A DNA stretch of 64,000 bases from Poteriospumella lacustris (Eukaryota; Sar; Chrysophyceae; Chromulinales; Dinobryaceae), in the NCBI GenBank assembly GCA_008000375.1, contig SMOI01000181.1:1-64000 (forward strand), written 5' to 3'. A program made the translations under genes and the position numbers. Of the stretch, positions 51,334-62,279 are shown one piece after another. The notes beneath the pieces are model-generated. The model ran no database searches. It saw nothing but the letters and a program-made list of their open reading frames with translations, and was not told the origin of the DNA. Every line of letters starts with the position of its first letter. Within the stretch, counting starts at the first letter, position 1.

Positions 51334-54300
51334 AGAAACTCTTTCGCTCTCCGCCCATTGTGGCCGGAAACAACTATCTTTTGCTGTTGGTGTGTGTGTG
51401 TGTGTGTGTTGTGCTTCTTCTCGCTCACCATTTCGCCACCGCTTCGGAACGATTTTATTTGCAGTTGTATCGGTGCTATCTGTGCTGACTTCTCTCTCGT
51501 CCTCTTTCTCGTTGTATGTGTGTTATGTGCTATGTGTCTGCATCTGTGGATGGTCGTGGTGACCGTTGTTGCATTATCGTGAACAATCTATGAACGTTGC
51601 GTTTGGTTTACGCCGCCTGTCGTCGGGCGGCGCAGTTGGTTACATGGACTTCTCTTCTCTCCTGTTGTTTTTTTTTTTTTTTTTTGTTGCTGTCGTTGTC
51701 TGTTCTCTTTCAGAAGCGATCGACGTGCGAAGTGTCGCATACGGCGGCATGTTTCGTTTTTAGTTTTTGGTTGATTGGCTTCTCTGTTGGTTGGTTTTCG
51801 TTTGATCATTGTTGTTGCTCGGCCTGTTTCCTCTCCCTTTCCCCGTGGCGTGTGAGTGTCTGTCCACTTTCGCCTCACGCGTCACGAGCGATCGCTGTTT
51901 TCCATTTCTCCTGTCCCCTTCTCCGTCCGCATTGATCTCTGCCATCTTCACTGTTGTTTGGCCTGTTCCCCGTTTTTGTTTTTGCTTGTCTTCGAGGGGT
52001 TGTATGGGTTTGTGTATATGTATGTTCGTGTGTATCTGGCTGGATCCACGTGAGCTTTCGACAGTGTACAGCAGTCGGCTGCTGTGTAAGTCTACTTGGC
52101 CCAGTCGGTTATCGCGTAGTTTGGTTTCACCTTGATCGATCGTTTCTTGCCTTTTTGTTTGTGTATGTGCTCGCCGTTGTTACCGTAAGGATCTTTTGCC
52201 GCTGTTGGTTTCATTTCGAGCGCTGGCCGGAGGCAAATGCCACCTGCCTCCCTCACCTCGTTGTGGAACCCTTCCGCTCCCTCCATCCCTCTCCCTTTCC
52301 TCGCTCCTTTATCTTCTTCTTCGTTTCATCGACGGAGAACGTTTTGTTTTGTTTTGTTGTAGTTGTCGTTTTGTTTTGTTTTGGTTTTTGTTTTGTTTCG
52401 TTCCCCAGTTGATCGCCCCCATCGTCTACCTCTTCGCTTCTGACTTATCTCCATGTAGAAGGAAGGCCAATCCTGTTCGTTTTTGGTACATCTATGATCG
52501 TGCGTGTCTCTATCCGACATCCGTCTTCGTCATGCGCCTTGTCTGTGGCGGAAAGGGTTTGTGGTCGATGGAGATCTTCGCGCTCTGATTGTTTGACGAT
52601 AGCAGTGTCGCGCGCGCTATGTCTGTTTCAACCGACACGTCTATCTGAGTCGCTCAGGTGTGCTGTTATAATTTATTGGTTGGGCACCCCTGCTCCCTCT
52701 CGTGTCAGGCGCGGAACGGACCGTCGCCGTCCGTTCGTCTGCGCCGGCGGCGCATTGACCTGTAGTCTGTGCGTCTCGTCGTCGATTGGTGCCCCACAAA
52801 ACAATTCTCCCATCTCTCCCAACGCGCGGGAGAGCGATCGTTGAGTCCGGCGAAAAGTGGCTATCGCCGGACGCCTGTGATGGCCTGTTGTCGCCGCCTC
52901 ACGCGTGCTCTCGACCAAGCGGTCGGCCTTGGTCGTGGCGTATCTCTTTCACGCCCCGCTCTTCCAACTGTTGCACAGTCTTGTTGAAACTTTGTTTTAA
53001 GTCTCTCGGAATCTCTCTCTCCGTCACTTGCGGTCCCCCCCTCGCTACCAGCGACGGCATTCTGGAGCTCTCTTTCTCTCACTTCCTTACCCGCCCAAAC
53101 CCCCTGGGTGTATCTGTCTCTTCAAAACTTCTGTATCGTCTTTTCTCCACAACGATCGTTATAAATCGGTTTGTTTTCATCTGTTACACATGTCTGGTTC
53201 ACGTCCGCCCCCGCGAAGTCGCAGCTATGACCGGTGCCTGCGGTGTATCCCCCCTTTCGCATGTACGTCCGGGGAGGGGGCGTAGTCTTGTCTGGTTAGT
53301 CTCAGTTCACGTTAAGCATTGGTTTCGTCGGTGTGGGCTTTCATCCCACGGGTCGACCCAGCTTTGGTTTCATCGTTTTTCACGTTGGTATTCATTCCCT
53401 CTCTCACACCGCACAGCGGTTCTCTACACTCATGGTTTTGCCTTTTGCTATACACTCTTACTCCCCCCCCCCCTGTTGCTTGATTTTCGTTTCCTCTCAC
53501 GTACACGGTGATTCACACACACATTAGTCTGCGCGCGTATGTGGGGAGTCGCGGGCGCAGCGATATGGACCCCATCCGCCTCCCGTCCGAGTTTCCACAC
53601 CGCCGCGTCAAAGTCGATCTACCGTACGTTACCAGGTGCGACATCTCTTTCCACCCCCTCCCCCACACTCCACTGATGTCGCTACTCCACACAAGTTCGC
53701 GTGCTCTCACATATCTGTTTCACCCCCCGCGCACGGTTGATTCGCTGGCGTGGACTCCTTCGTTTCCTCCGTAATGTCTGTTGGCGCATGAGTCGCATGT
53801 CCTCGTCTCCTTCCCTCGTCGCCCTCTCTCCTGTCACTCCCAACCGCCAATCGCATATCGCCTATCCCAGGCCGGTCGAGTCGTGAATGATTCGTTCTCA
53901 TTTTTCTTTTCTTTTCTCTGTTTGGTCTGTTGGCGCGGTAGCCTGCTGACCGTTGACTTTTTGATGCTTGTGCTTTCGACTATTGATGGATGGACAAGCG
54001 CAGTGCTGTCTCTAGCCACTGGCAGTGGCCCCCTTGCTTACAGTTGTAATATCGGTTATATGCTGTGCAGTTCTTGCTGTTCCTGTTGTTGTTTCTCGCC
54101 TGGTGCTCATTAATTCCTCTCCTCCCTGTCGTTTGCTACTGGTCTCTTGATCGCGGGAGTCTTTTGTTTTGGCGTCGTTCACTTCCGTGGCGGAGGTCTC
54201 GCTGCCGTTGGCACTGTTGTACTCCGCGTTTGCCATTCTGGCAGTGGTATGCTCCACAAGTGTGCGTCACTGTTCACCAGAGAGTGCGGGTAGACTACAA

Positions 54301-55064
54301 ATAGGTTCAACTTCCATCAATGTAATGTTTCGCAACAACTTGTGCTTCTCAATCAAATCCAAGTCACAATCAGACCTTGTCTATGTCTCTGCTTTCGCTA
54401 TATCGGCCAAACGATCTAGCCCTCTTCTTCTCCATCTATCGCACCTTGTCCTGCAAATTCTTCTCTCTTCCGCTTCAATGCAGCTCCTCCACCTGATAAT
54501 CTTCATCTGTAAACATGCATAGCTTGCATCGACTTCACGAACACGGCTTGACGTAGAGATTGGCAATCGATAAATTGCTAGGGGTTGTTCACAGAACAAA
54601 GAGCGAATGAGCATCTGTTATGAGTATAGGTAGGAGGCTGTTTTATTCTTTCTACACCACGATATGCATGCCGGAGGACGTCGTTCCTCCCCAGGGTCGT
54701 CATCTGCAGTAAAGACGAATGGTCGTCATCGTAATCTCCTTGTGTCAGACATCGAGAATATCGGATCCAGCCAGGATGGAGAAACAAAGTCGCTGGAAGG
54801 GTAGCGAAGAGCTTTCCCTTGTTCCAGTCACAGAAGGCGACCATGTCCGGCGACCTCAGTGTCGTTGATCGATTTGAAAGTCGTCAATTCAGTTTGAAAA
54901 AGGAAGAAAAACATGTAAGTATGTTCATCATGGATAATTGAGTCAACGACAATGAAAATTACATTTTTATATGTCACATTTATACTTGATTTCTTGGAGG
55001 ATACATATATACAGTGTGCGGGGCTATGACATGAATGAGAGTGGAGTGCGGCAGCGTCATAACC
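51334..55064. other. 3.7-kb pyrimidine/T-rich spacer, no convincing gene
   Basis: The plus strand is A-poor and T/C/G-rich to about 54300. It holds a TG run at 51390-51408, a 20-base T run at 51666-51686, GTTTT repeats at 52340-52400 and a C run at 53464-53474. Plus-strand frames up to 241 codons are low complexity (Ser, Leu, Cys, Phe). After 54300 the composition becomes balanced. A minus-strand frame of 88 codons at 54844-54578 is the only normal-looking one and has no recognisable motif. The spacer directly follows the gene at 49894 on its sense strand. Confidence 0.6.
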
Positions 55065-56554
55065 TTATTTGACAGCAGTAAAATGCGATGCCAAATTCGC
55101 TGCTGTCAAGGGTAACACAAAATAGTCGTTTTGGTAGTTCTGCTGGTAGAGATGACCATTTCCGAACTTTTTGTAACCCGAACGTTGTGATTTACGACGA
55201 GCTGTCGACGTGTCTGACGGGGGCGGAGGAGGAGGCAAACCTTTTCGGTTTCCTTGCGAATGTTCGGGGTTCAATGGCGGCTGACGAAGTTCGTCTTCGT
55301 CTTCGTCTTCGTCTTCGTCTTCGTCCTCACCGCTGTTGTCTCCGCCTTCCTCGATCGAAGGCAGAGGAGAAAAGGTTCGCCGCTGGGGGCGTTGGTTTGG
55401 ATAAGAGATTTGCCGCGCAATAATTGCAGCAGTACAGAGCGCGTGTTCCAGTAATGACACGATGCCACGCACGTCCGAAGCAATGCAGAAATAGCACATG
55501 GATATCCCACTCACCAACTTCTGTGACACTGCAATCCATTGGATTCCATTTTGCAACAGACCAATGTACTCCTCTGGAACATACCGTATCGCCCTGTTGA
55601 TTCTTTCCACTTCTGCTTTGATCTGAGACAACACTTGTGCGATTGCTGAGGAGCAAGACTTGCTGTTTTGTTTTGCAACCATTGGGGCATCGATAGACTT
55701 GTCTTGAAGTGTTAAACAACACATAGTAGAGTCATTCAGGCATAAAGCGTGGTCAACGACTCCATCGACAACAAGGACTTCTTCATGGGTTTTAAATTCA
55801 CATATGTAGGGTCTTTCATCCACCATTCCACACATTGCAAACAAGTCCTGAAGCATTTCGTATCCCCGCAGCGCATTGCACACGTCCGGCCAAAACCGGT
55901 TTGTGATTTGTGGTTGGACGACTCGTTTTTCGTCTCGATCGGGACTGTTCCGCATGAATGTTTGATAAGTTGCAACCACAACTTCCAGTGCTGAACGATA
56001 CTCGTCCGAGTCAAACTTCTTGAAGTCTTGAGCAGCTGTGCCGAAGGGCACCTGCTCCACTATGAAGTGTTTTCTACGATGTGCAGAGGCAATGCTACTA
56101 CCTTGGGCCATTGTCTTTGCTTGACCAAACTTTGCATCAATACTCAATTTCAATTCAGACACAGTTTCAGTCAAAGTCGTGGCCCAAGGCGGAACCGATG
56201 CGGCTGCAATTTCGGAACCTGACATGCGAAAGCTATTCAGGTATCTCAGAATCATGACATAAATCTTGCGGAATACTCACCTCCTCGCGATTCTGCACCA
56301 AACGACAAAAGCATTTTAATAGAGCCAGAAAATAAAGCATTATTTAGTAATAGTGGAGAACGACGAAGAAATACTTTACCTCTTGCTTGCTCTCTCTGCT
56401 GGACCAGCAGTTCCTTGAGTACACCGCTTCTCGATGCCATCAAAGCCAGCAATATATTTTCTCTCGCCCGATCTCCTTCGGCTTTTGCGAGCTTCTCCGT
56501 GTACCCGGCAATCTCCTCCTCCAAATTAGCGATTTTTTCTTCCAAGCTTGGCAT
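55065..56554 (-). CDS. coiled-coil protein with possible PD-(D/E)XK-like domain (3 exons, one tiny)
   Basis: The exons are 56554-56380, 56292-56281 (12 bases) and 56218-55065, giving 446 residues. The N-terminus is a coiled coil (MPSLEEKIANLEEEIAGYTEKL, split here after EEIAG) followed by RSGVLKELLVQQREQAR, a leader common in stramenopile hypothetical proteins. The middle reads RPYICEFKTHEEVLVVDGVVDHALC, shown here in part, then CLTLQDKS. The spacing of Glu, Asp and Q-D-K recalls degenerate PD-(D/E)XK nucleases, such as those in Crinkler-like proteins. The tail has an Asp-Glu repeat (EDEDEDEDED), a Pro run and a basic patch. Function is not established. Confidence 0.5.
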
Positions 56555-56667
56555 TTCCTTAGTGAGTTAAGGCGAAGACGTGAATCGAATGTAAGAGAGC
56601 CAATAGCTGACCGTTCGCCCCCTTCTGTGCTTTTGTCAGTTCAAACCTGTCTCTCCTCACGGCGAGG

Positions 56668-56733
<66 letters not shown>

Positions 56734-56991
56734 CCGTCGGCGGTTCGATCGTCATCGCCGGTGGGATCGAACCAGCAGAAGAGGAAGAAGATATGAGGAG
56801 GTATTCCGTGTGGCCGCTTCCTGCTACGATAAGCATTGTGGGGTATTTGTGATCGGTTCTTGTCCAAGAAGAGCTGGGAGTCGAATTATCACGATATACA
56901 GCGACTTGTCCAGTGTGTGTGTTTCCGTTTCTGGTTGAAGTTTCGGTGCTACAGATCTTGATCCCGTTTGACATCACCCGTTAGTTTGACA
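56555..56991. other. divergent intergenic region with a 22-unit GAC repeat
   Basis: Shared upstream region of the coiled-coil gene (minus) and threonine synthase (plus). The microsatellite at 56668-56733 dominates it. No gene is seen; a T-arm-like GGTTCGATCCC on the minus strand near 56770 has no matching stem. Confidence 0.5.
56668..56733. repeat. uninterrupted (GAC)22 microsatellite
   Basis: Sixty-six bases of perfect GAC units (GTC on the other strand). It lies about 115 bases before the coiled-coil gene's start and 260 bases before threonine synthase. It is outside both coding regions as annotated. Confidence 0.95.
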
Positions 56992-58694
56992 ATGAGATAT
57001 CATAGCACTCGTAGTAAAGACGACTTAAAGACATTTGAAGAGGCCGTGTTGTCGGCGTACGCCTCTGACGGCGGCCTGTACGTTCCGGACCATCTGCCGT
57101 CGCTGCCAGAGAACTACCGTTCGTTGTGGAAGGAGTTGTCCTTCCCAGACGTCTGTGCGGAAGTCTTCCATTTGTTCTGCGACATTGACGTGGCGGTCTT
57201 GCGGGGGCTGTGCGCAGAGTCGTACAAAGACTTCAACGACGGCGTCACCCACTTGCCGCTGCACCGCTTCGACGATTTGTACCTCCTCGACACGTCGCTG
57301 GGGCCGACGTTGGCCTTCAAGGACGTCGGGCAGCAGATCATGGGCAAACTCATCAACTATCTGTTGGCGCAACGTGGCGAACGAGGCAACATCGTCGTGG
57401 AAACCAGCGGCGACACGGGCCCGGCGGCCATCGCTGGTGTCCGCGGCTCCAGCCACGTGAACATCTTCTGTTTGTACCCCCACGGACGGGTCAGCGAGGT
57501 ACAAGAGCTGCAAATGGTCACGGTCGATGCCCCCAACGTCTTCGTCTACCGCACGGAGGGCAACACCGACGAACAGGCGTCGGTGCTGAAGGAGATCTTC
57601 GACGACCACGCGTTCCTCCAGCGGCACCACATCTTCTCGGTCAATTCCATCAACATCGGCCGCATCATCGCCCAGTCGTCGTATTTCATTTGGGCGTCGT
57701 TGCAGTTTCCCGAGGCGGCGGCGGCGGCGGGGCTGACGGTGGTGATTCCCACCGGCGCCTTTGGCAACGCGATGGGCGCGTACTTCGCACGTCTCATGGG
57801 CGCGCCGTTGGGGCGCATCGTCTGCGCCACGAATGCCAACGACATTGTCCACCGCACAATCGCCTACGGCGACCTGCGTCTCGATGAAAACCGCCAGGTA
57901 CGGCCGCCTCCCTCACCTGTCACCCCCACCGCACCGTCGCTGTTGTCGCTAACCCCTCCACCCCCTTGCGCCTTCCCTCTCCTCTCCTGTCCGCCACGTA
58001 ATAGACGGTCTCGCCGGCGATGGACATCCAGTTCGCCTACAACCTCGAGCGCATGCTCTACTACGTCACCGACGAAGACAGCGCCACCGTCCGCCGCGTC
58101 ATGGTCGACGTCGAGGCGCAGTACCGCGCCCTCGGCGACCATCGCCGCTCGAAGCCGCCGCTGTCCGCCGAGCTCGTCGCGAAGATGCAGGCGATCTTCA
58201 CGTCGTACAGCGTCTCCGACGAAGACACGTTGCGTACGATCGCCGCGTTCCACGCGCGTCACGGTTTTACGCTGTGTCCGCACTCGGCGACGGCGGTGCA
58301 CGTCGCGACGACGTCGCCGTCGTTGGTGGCGGCGGCGGCGTCGGCGGGGCGGCCGAACACGACGATCGCGGTGCTGACGGCGCACCCGGACAAGTTCGAA
58401 GACACCGTCACCCGGGCGTTGCGCGAGTACGGCGGCGGTGGTGCGCAGTACGCGACGTTTACGTACGCGGTGAGTGCGCCGGTCGCCGCGTTGAAGACGC
58501 TGCCGCAGCGCTTTCGCTGGCTCCGCAAACGACCGACGGACGAGGAGGCGGAGGCGCAGGACGAGGACGAAGACGCGTGGCGACAGCGGTGGATCGCCAC
58601 GCTGCGACGCGACATCGAAGCGGCGAACGCCGTCGCCCCCGCCGTCGCCCCCGTCGCCCCCGCCACCTCCTCGTCCTCCTCCTCGACGCTGTAG
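56992..58694 (+). CDS. threonine synthase (2 exons)
   Basis: The exons are 56992-57897 and 58005-58694 (107-base C-rich intron), giving 531 residues. The start MRYHSTRSKDDLKTFEEAVL with ASDGGLYVP is typical of class I/THNSL-type threonine synthases. The PLP lysine is Lys110 in GPTLAFKDVG and the phosphate-binding loop is ETSGDTGPAA (137-146). The later NSINIGRI, IPTGAFGNAMGAYFARLMG and TVSPAMDIQFAYNLER also match. The enzyme converts O-phosphohomoserine to threonine, though animal relatives act as phospholyases. There is no clear targeting leader. The tail (from about 460) is acidic and Ala/Val/Pro/Ser-rich. Confidence 0.92.
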
Positions 58695-58925
58695 AACCAC
58701 CCACCTGGACCACCCACCCCCCACCCCGCATTAGTATTTCAGTAGAGTTTGTAGCAGAGTAAGTTAACCGTGACGTGTACATCCCATGGCCGTGTCTGTG
58801 TCTCAGTGTCGCCTCTGTGTCGCGTTGGTGTCTCGTACACTCTGTGACACACCGCGACACACACACGCAGTGTGTCCCAGCAGCTGTGTGTGTCGCAGGA
58901 GTCTCTGTGGCGGTGGCGGCGTTGT

Positions 58926-60347
58926 CTACGCGTCGAAGTCGCCGACGAGCAGCAGCACGTTGGTCACGCGGTCGCGGACGTAGTAGACGAACTGGCGATC
59001 GGCGGTGAAGCGCACCGCGGCACTCGCGTCCTCCAGCGACCCCTGCGCCGTGCTCACCGACACCGTCGCCGTCTGCGTCGCCGTGTTCTCCGCGATGTTC
59101 GCGCCGGCTTCCCACACGGTGAAGGGCACCTCGTGAATCACTTCGTTGAGGCCGCCGCCGCCGGTGGTGGTGGTGGCATCGACGTCGACGATCTGCGACA
59201 GCCCCTGCGCCTCCCACGCGGCGCGGTACTCCGGCACCGCCGACGCCAGCTTCTTCATCGTCGCGCCCAGCCGCAGCCATTGCCGTTGCCGTAGCTTTGG
59301 CACCGTCACGGCCACCGCCGCGGTCATCGTCAGTTGCGGGATCCACCGCTCCTGCAGCGCGGCGAAATCGGTGTCGTATTTGACGTTGAACGCCGCCGCT
59401 GTCTTCGGGAGGAAGACGCCGAAGACGTAGCGGCGGGGATCGAAGGGGATCTCGATCAGCTGGAACTGCTCCGTCTCGAGATACGGCAGCCGGCGGAAGA
59501 CACGGTGCAGTGCGCGGATGTTGCGTGTCTTGCGGTTGGACGGGACGAAGTCGACGTAGCGCGTCTGCGTTTCGAGAAACGGCTCGGCCCAAATCGCGCG
59601 GAAATAAAACGTGTCGTACAAGATCGCGACGGCCTCGGCGCGGATGCCCTTCGCGAGGGGGTTGACGTCGTTTTGCGTGGCCGGCAGGAAATGGCGCCGG
59701 ATTTTCTCGTTGACGGCGGGTTTGTGGGAGAAGTTGCCGGCCAAGAGGGGTAAGAAGTGGCCGTAGCTGCGCTGGAAGTCGCCTTTCACGGGGTACGCGT
59801 CGTTCACGCAGAGGAGCTGCACCATGTGCGCGTCGGCATTCGTCGCGACGGAGAAATGCGCGAAGAATTGACTCAGACGCTCCATCGACAACAGCGACGC
59901 CGGTGCCGCCGCCGCCCCGTCGACTGCGCCGAGGCGCAAGAACGACAGCGCGTAGAGCAGACTGACGGGCGAGAAGAGATTGTCCGGCGCATGGTGCGGG
60001 AACAACCGATTGGCAAAGCTGGCCACGAGCGGCGCGTCGGGCAACGCGGTGGCGTTGGAGAAGACGACGTTGTCGTTGGCGGCCATCGCCGCGGCGAAAC
60101 TGTTCGTCGACGAGGCGATGAAGTTGTCGAAGGCCGCGCCGGTGACGGCGGAGACGTTGTTCAGCGTCGAGGAAAACGAGTCCAAATAGGAGCGCAGATG
60201 TTGGGGCGGGGCGAGTTTCGACGCGTGTTCGGCGGATAAAATGTCCTGCCGCGTGAAAATGAGGACGACGATGGCGAAGGCGATCGTGGTCATGCAGATG
60301 AACAGCTGCGAAATGCGGCTGTTGAGTCCAATTGATCCGCCGCGCAT
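58926..60347 (-). CDS. serpin-family protein with N-terminal membrane anchor
   Basis: A single exon encodes 473 residues from the ATG at 60347-60345. A membrane span near residues 13-32 (LFICMTTIAFAIVVLIF) has a basic residue before it, so it may be a type II anchor or uncleaved signal. Serpin blocks follow. DTFYFRAIWAEPF corresponds to the N-A-x-Y-F-K-G-x-W block. VPFTVWEAGANIAENTATQT holds the hinge region. FTADRQFVYYVRDRVTNVLLLVGDF is the C-terminal signature, given here in one family-length piece of shorter parts: FTADRQFVYYVRD and TNVLLLVGD. The hinge has Glu and small residues but is not the standard alanine-rich form. Target protease is unknown. Confidence 0.8.
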   Translation of the reverse strand: MRGGSIGLNSRISQLFICMTTIAFAIVVLIFTRQDILSAEHASKLAPPQHLRSYLDSFSSTLNNVSAVTGAAFDNFIASSTNSFAAAMAANDNVVFSNATALPDAPLVASFANRLFPHHAPDNLFSPVSLLYALSFLRLGAVDGAAAAPASLLSMERLSQFFAHFSVATNADAHMVQLLCVNDAYPVKGDFQRSYGHFLPLLAGNFSHKPAVNEKIRRHFLPATQNDVNPLAKGIRAEAVAILYDTFYFRAIWAEPFLETQTRYVDFVPSNRKTRNIRALHRVFRRLPYLETEQFQLIEIPFDPRRYVFGVFLPKTAAAFNVKYDTDFAALQERWIPQLTMTAAVAVTVPKLRQRQWLRLGATMKKLASAVPEYRAAWEAQGLSQIVDVDATTTTGGGGLNEVIHEVPFTVWEAGANIAENTATQTATVSVSTAQGSLEDASAAVRFTADRQFVYYVRDRVTNVLLLVGDFDA

Positions 60348-60879
60348 CTTGTCACGTGGAGGGCAAGGGAGGGTAAGAAGAGGGTGCTGGGACGGGGGCG
60401 ACGACTCTGCGAGAGCGATGGTCGACCGAATCAAACGACGACGATGCGAAGGAGAACGAGGAGGCCGCAGACACTTGGCGACTTTTTCGAATTTTCTTCT
60501 TCTGAAGGAAGGTGGCGGTCCATATGCAATAGACTATGGACAAGTTAGTTACTCTCGGCGGTCGTGGGATACCGATCGGATGACCTGAGACGCGGAAACT
60601 GGTCGCAGTACAAGACGCAGAGCGTCTGGGATGCCTCCCTCTTGACAGTACATATGCTTGGGAATAGTCCATGAGCAGTTACTACATCGTACAATGAAGA
60701 CGTATGTACTGAACGACGGTTACGAAACGGATCGAGTGTCGTCGTCGCCATGGCCACCGATGGGTCAGAGGTCCGAGCGAAGAAAAGACCCGTGCAGACT
60801 CCATTTACGCGGCACCGTCGGGTATATTGGTGGGCATTTCGTTGTTGTTGTTGATCTTGTTCGGTAGGAGTCAGCGGAG
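60348..60879. other. divergent intergenic region, nothing recognised
   Basis: Upstream region of the serpin (minus) and the ARL16-like gene (plus). GTTGTTGTTGTT lies at 60841-60853, just before the GTPase start. No coding or RNA feature is supported. Confidence 0.4.
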
Positions 60880-61794
60880 ATGAGTCAGCGGTCGAACAAG
60901 GACAAAGGAACGTCGTTGTCCTCGTCGTCGAAAATGGCGAAAGTGCCTGTGCCGCGGTGGGAAGCGCTGTTCATTGGCGCCGAAGGATGTGGGAAGTCTT
61001 TGTTCGTGCGCAGTCTCAAGCAATACTATGTGCGGAAGGAGAGTCAATTGGCTGCCCGCATGAGTAAGGTGGAGTACAACCCCGAAGAAGGCCTGCAGGT
61101 CTTTCTGCCGCCCACCGTCGGGGTCGACATCGTCGACGTCACGATGCACGTCGACCCGACCGTCGCCAATCCCGCCGCCGTGGCGTCACCGCCAGTCCTG
61201 TCGGTTCCCTCTAGTTCCTCGAGGTTGAATCCTGGACGCGTATCGCCGTCGTTTTCGTCGCTTCGCGGTGGCGGTGGCGGTGGCGGTGACGCGGCCCCCG
61301 CCGATTCCAGCACGTTCCACTCGCTCAATGGGCTGCCGTCCAGTCGAACAACACCGGCGTTGCCCTCGTTCGTCACCATCGACGCACAGCTTCGTGAGCT
61401 GGGCGCGGCGATCAGTTCGCGCTGGCCATCGTATTTCTCGACGTGTCAGTGCCTCGTCTTCGTCTGCGACGTCGCCGACGTCAGCCAATGGGCGGCGACC
61501 GCGACGTATTTGGCGGAAATTCGCGCCTATCGTGATTCGTTGCTGGAGGGCAAGCCGGTGTTTCTCTTGGCCAACCGTGCGGAGGATCTGGACGCGATGA
61601 CGTTGGAAGCGGCGTGTGTGATGATGGGTCTGCGGCAGATGCAACGCGAGTGGCCGCAGCTGACGGTGCTCTTCGTCTCCGCCTTGGACCGCCACGGGTT
61701 GGAAGCCGTCGCACAGCAACTGGAGTTGGCGGCCTTACAGCACCCGCTGTCAGGAGGCGCAGCGGTGGCGGCCAAGGGAGACGGCACGTCCTGA
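60880..61794 (+). CDS. ARL16-like small GTPase
   Basis: A single exon encodes 304 residues. The P-loop is at residues 33-40 (GAEGCGKS). The following LPPTVGVDIVDV corresponds to the switch I segment P-P-T-V-G. After a Ser/Gly-rich insert of about 60 residues come TIDAQLRELGAA, in place of the usual D-x-x-G, then WPSYFSTCQCLVFVCDVADVSQW. This is the pattern of ARL16. The N-K-x-D nucleotide-specificity motif is replaced by N-R-A-E-D. ARL16 has been linked to ciliary traffic in animals. Nucleotide binding may be weak or altered here; that is inference. Confidence 0.7.
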   Translation: MSQRSNKDKGTSLSSSSKMAKVPVPRWEALFIGAEGCGKSLFVRSLKQYYVRKESQLAARMSKVEYNPEEGLQVFLPPTVGVDIVDVTMHVDPTVANPAAVASPPVLSVPSSSSRLNPGRVSPSFSSLRGGGGGGGDAAPADSSTFHSLNGLPSSRTTPALPSFVTIDAQLRELGAAISSRWPSYFSTCQCLVFVCDVADVSQWAATATYLAEIRAYRDSLLEGKPVFLLANRAEDLDAMTLEAACVMMGLRQMQREWPQLTVLFVSALDRHGLEAVAQQLELAALQHPLSGGAAVAAKGDGTS

Positions 61795-62279
61795 GGAGAC
61801 GACGACGGCGACGACTCACCCACCGAGATGACGACGGCGAATCGATTCGTCGCTGGCAGCGGCGATGTGGGAACACTGGCGACAGTGATCCACATCGGTT
61901 GACTCCGCTTGATTGACGAGGGTCACAGAACCGCCCCCTCCCCCGCTGCTGCTTCGCGGGTACCCTGCGACGGTTCCAAGTTCGTTGGCACTCTCACGCG
62001 GCCGTGGTGAGCGGTCGATACAACACATTATGCGAGCAAACGTAACTTAGGATGCTGTGTGGAGAGAACTGACGAGATTCTCTCGTGTAACGCGGGGCTG
62101 GCTCGCACGTAAAGGTGTACACAAGAAGAGGATCGTCGTTACTGCCGTTGTTAGCGTTGTTAGCGTTGTAGTGGGACTGCGGGCACACAGGAGACTGCGG
62201 GCGACAGACACAGTTCTACTCGTCATTAGGGCTACATAACAACGCCATGAAACTACACTGCCTATGCACTGTGCTGCTG
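61795..62279. other. convergent intergenic region
   Basis: 3' flanks of the ARL16-like gene (plus) and the partial gene at the right edge (minus). GTTGTTAGCGTTGTTAGCGTTGTAG at 62148-62171 is a nine-base tandem word. No gene is seen. Confidence 0.45.

Noticed and set aside
52786-53511. 241-codon plus-strand open frame in the T-rich spacer
   Set aside because: Low-complexity Ser/Leu/Pro/Arg composition, with overlapping frames in the same region equally open. It reflects scarcity of A, and therefore of stop codons.
54578-54844. 88-codon minus-strand frame near the end of the T-rich spacer
   Set aside because: Normal composition but no motif, no convincing splice sites and no homology that I recognise; kept only as a note.
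56740-56790. tRNA T-arm-like GGTTCGATCCC on the minus strand
   Set aside because: The flanking bases do not pair into a five-base T stem and no acceptor or anticodon stem can be built.
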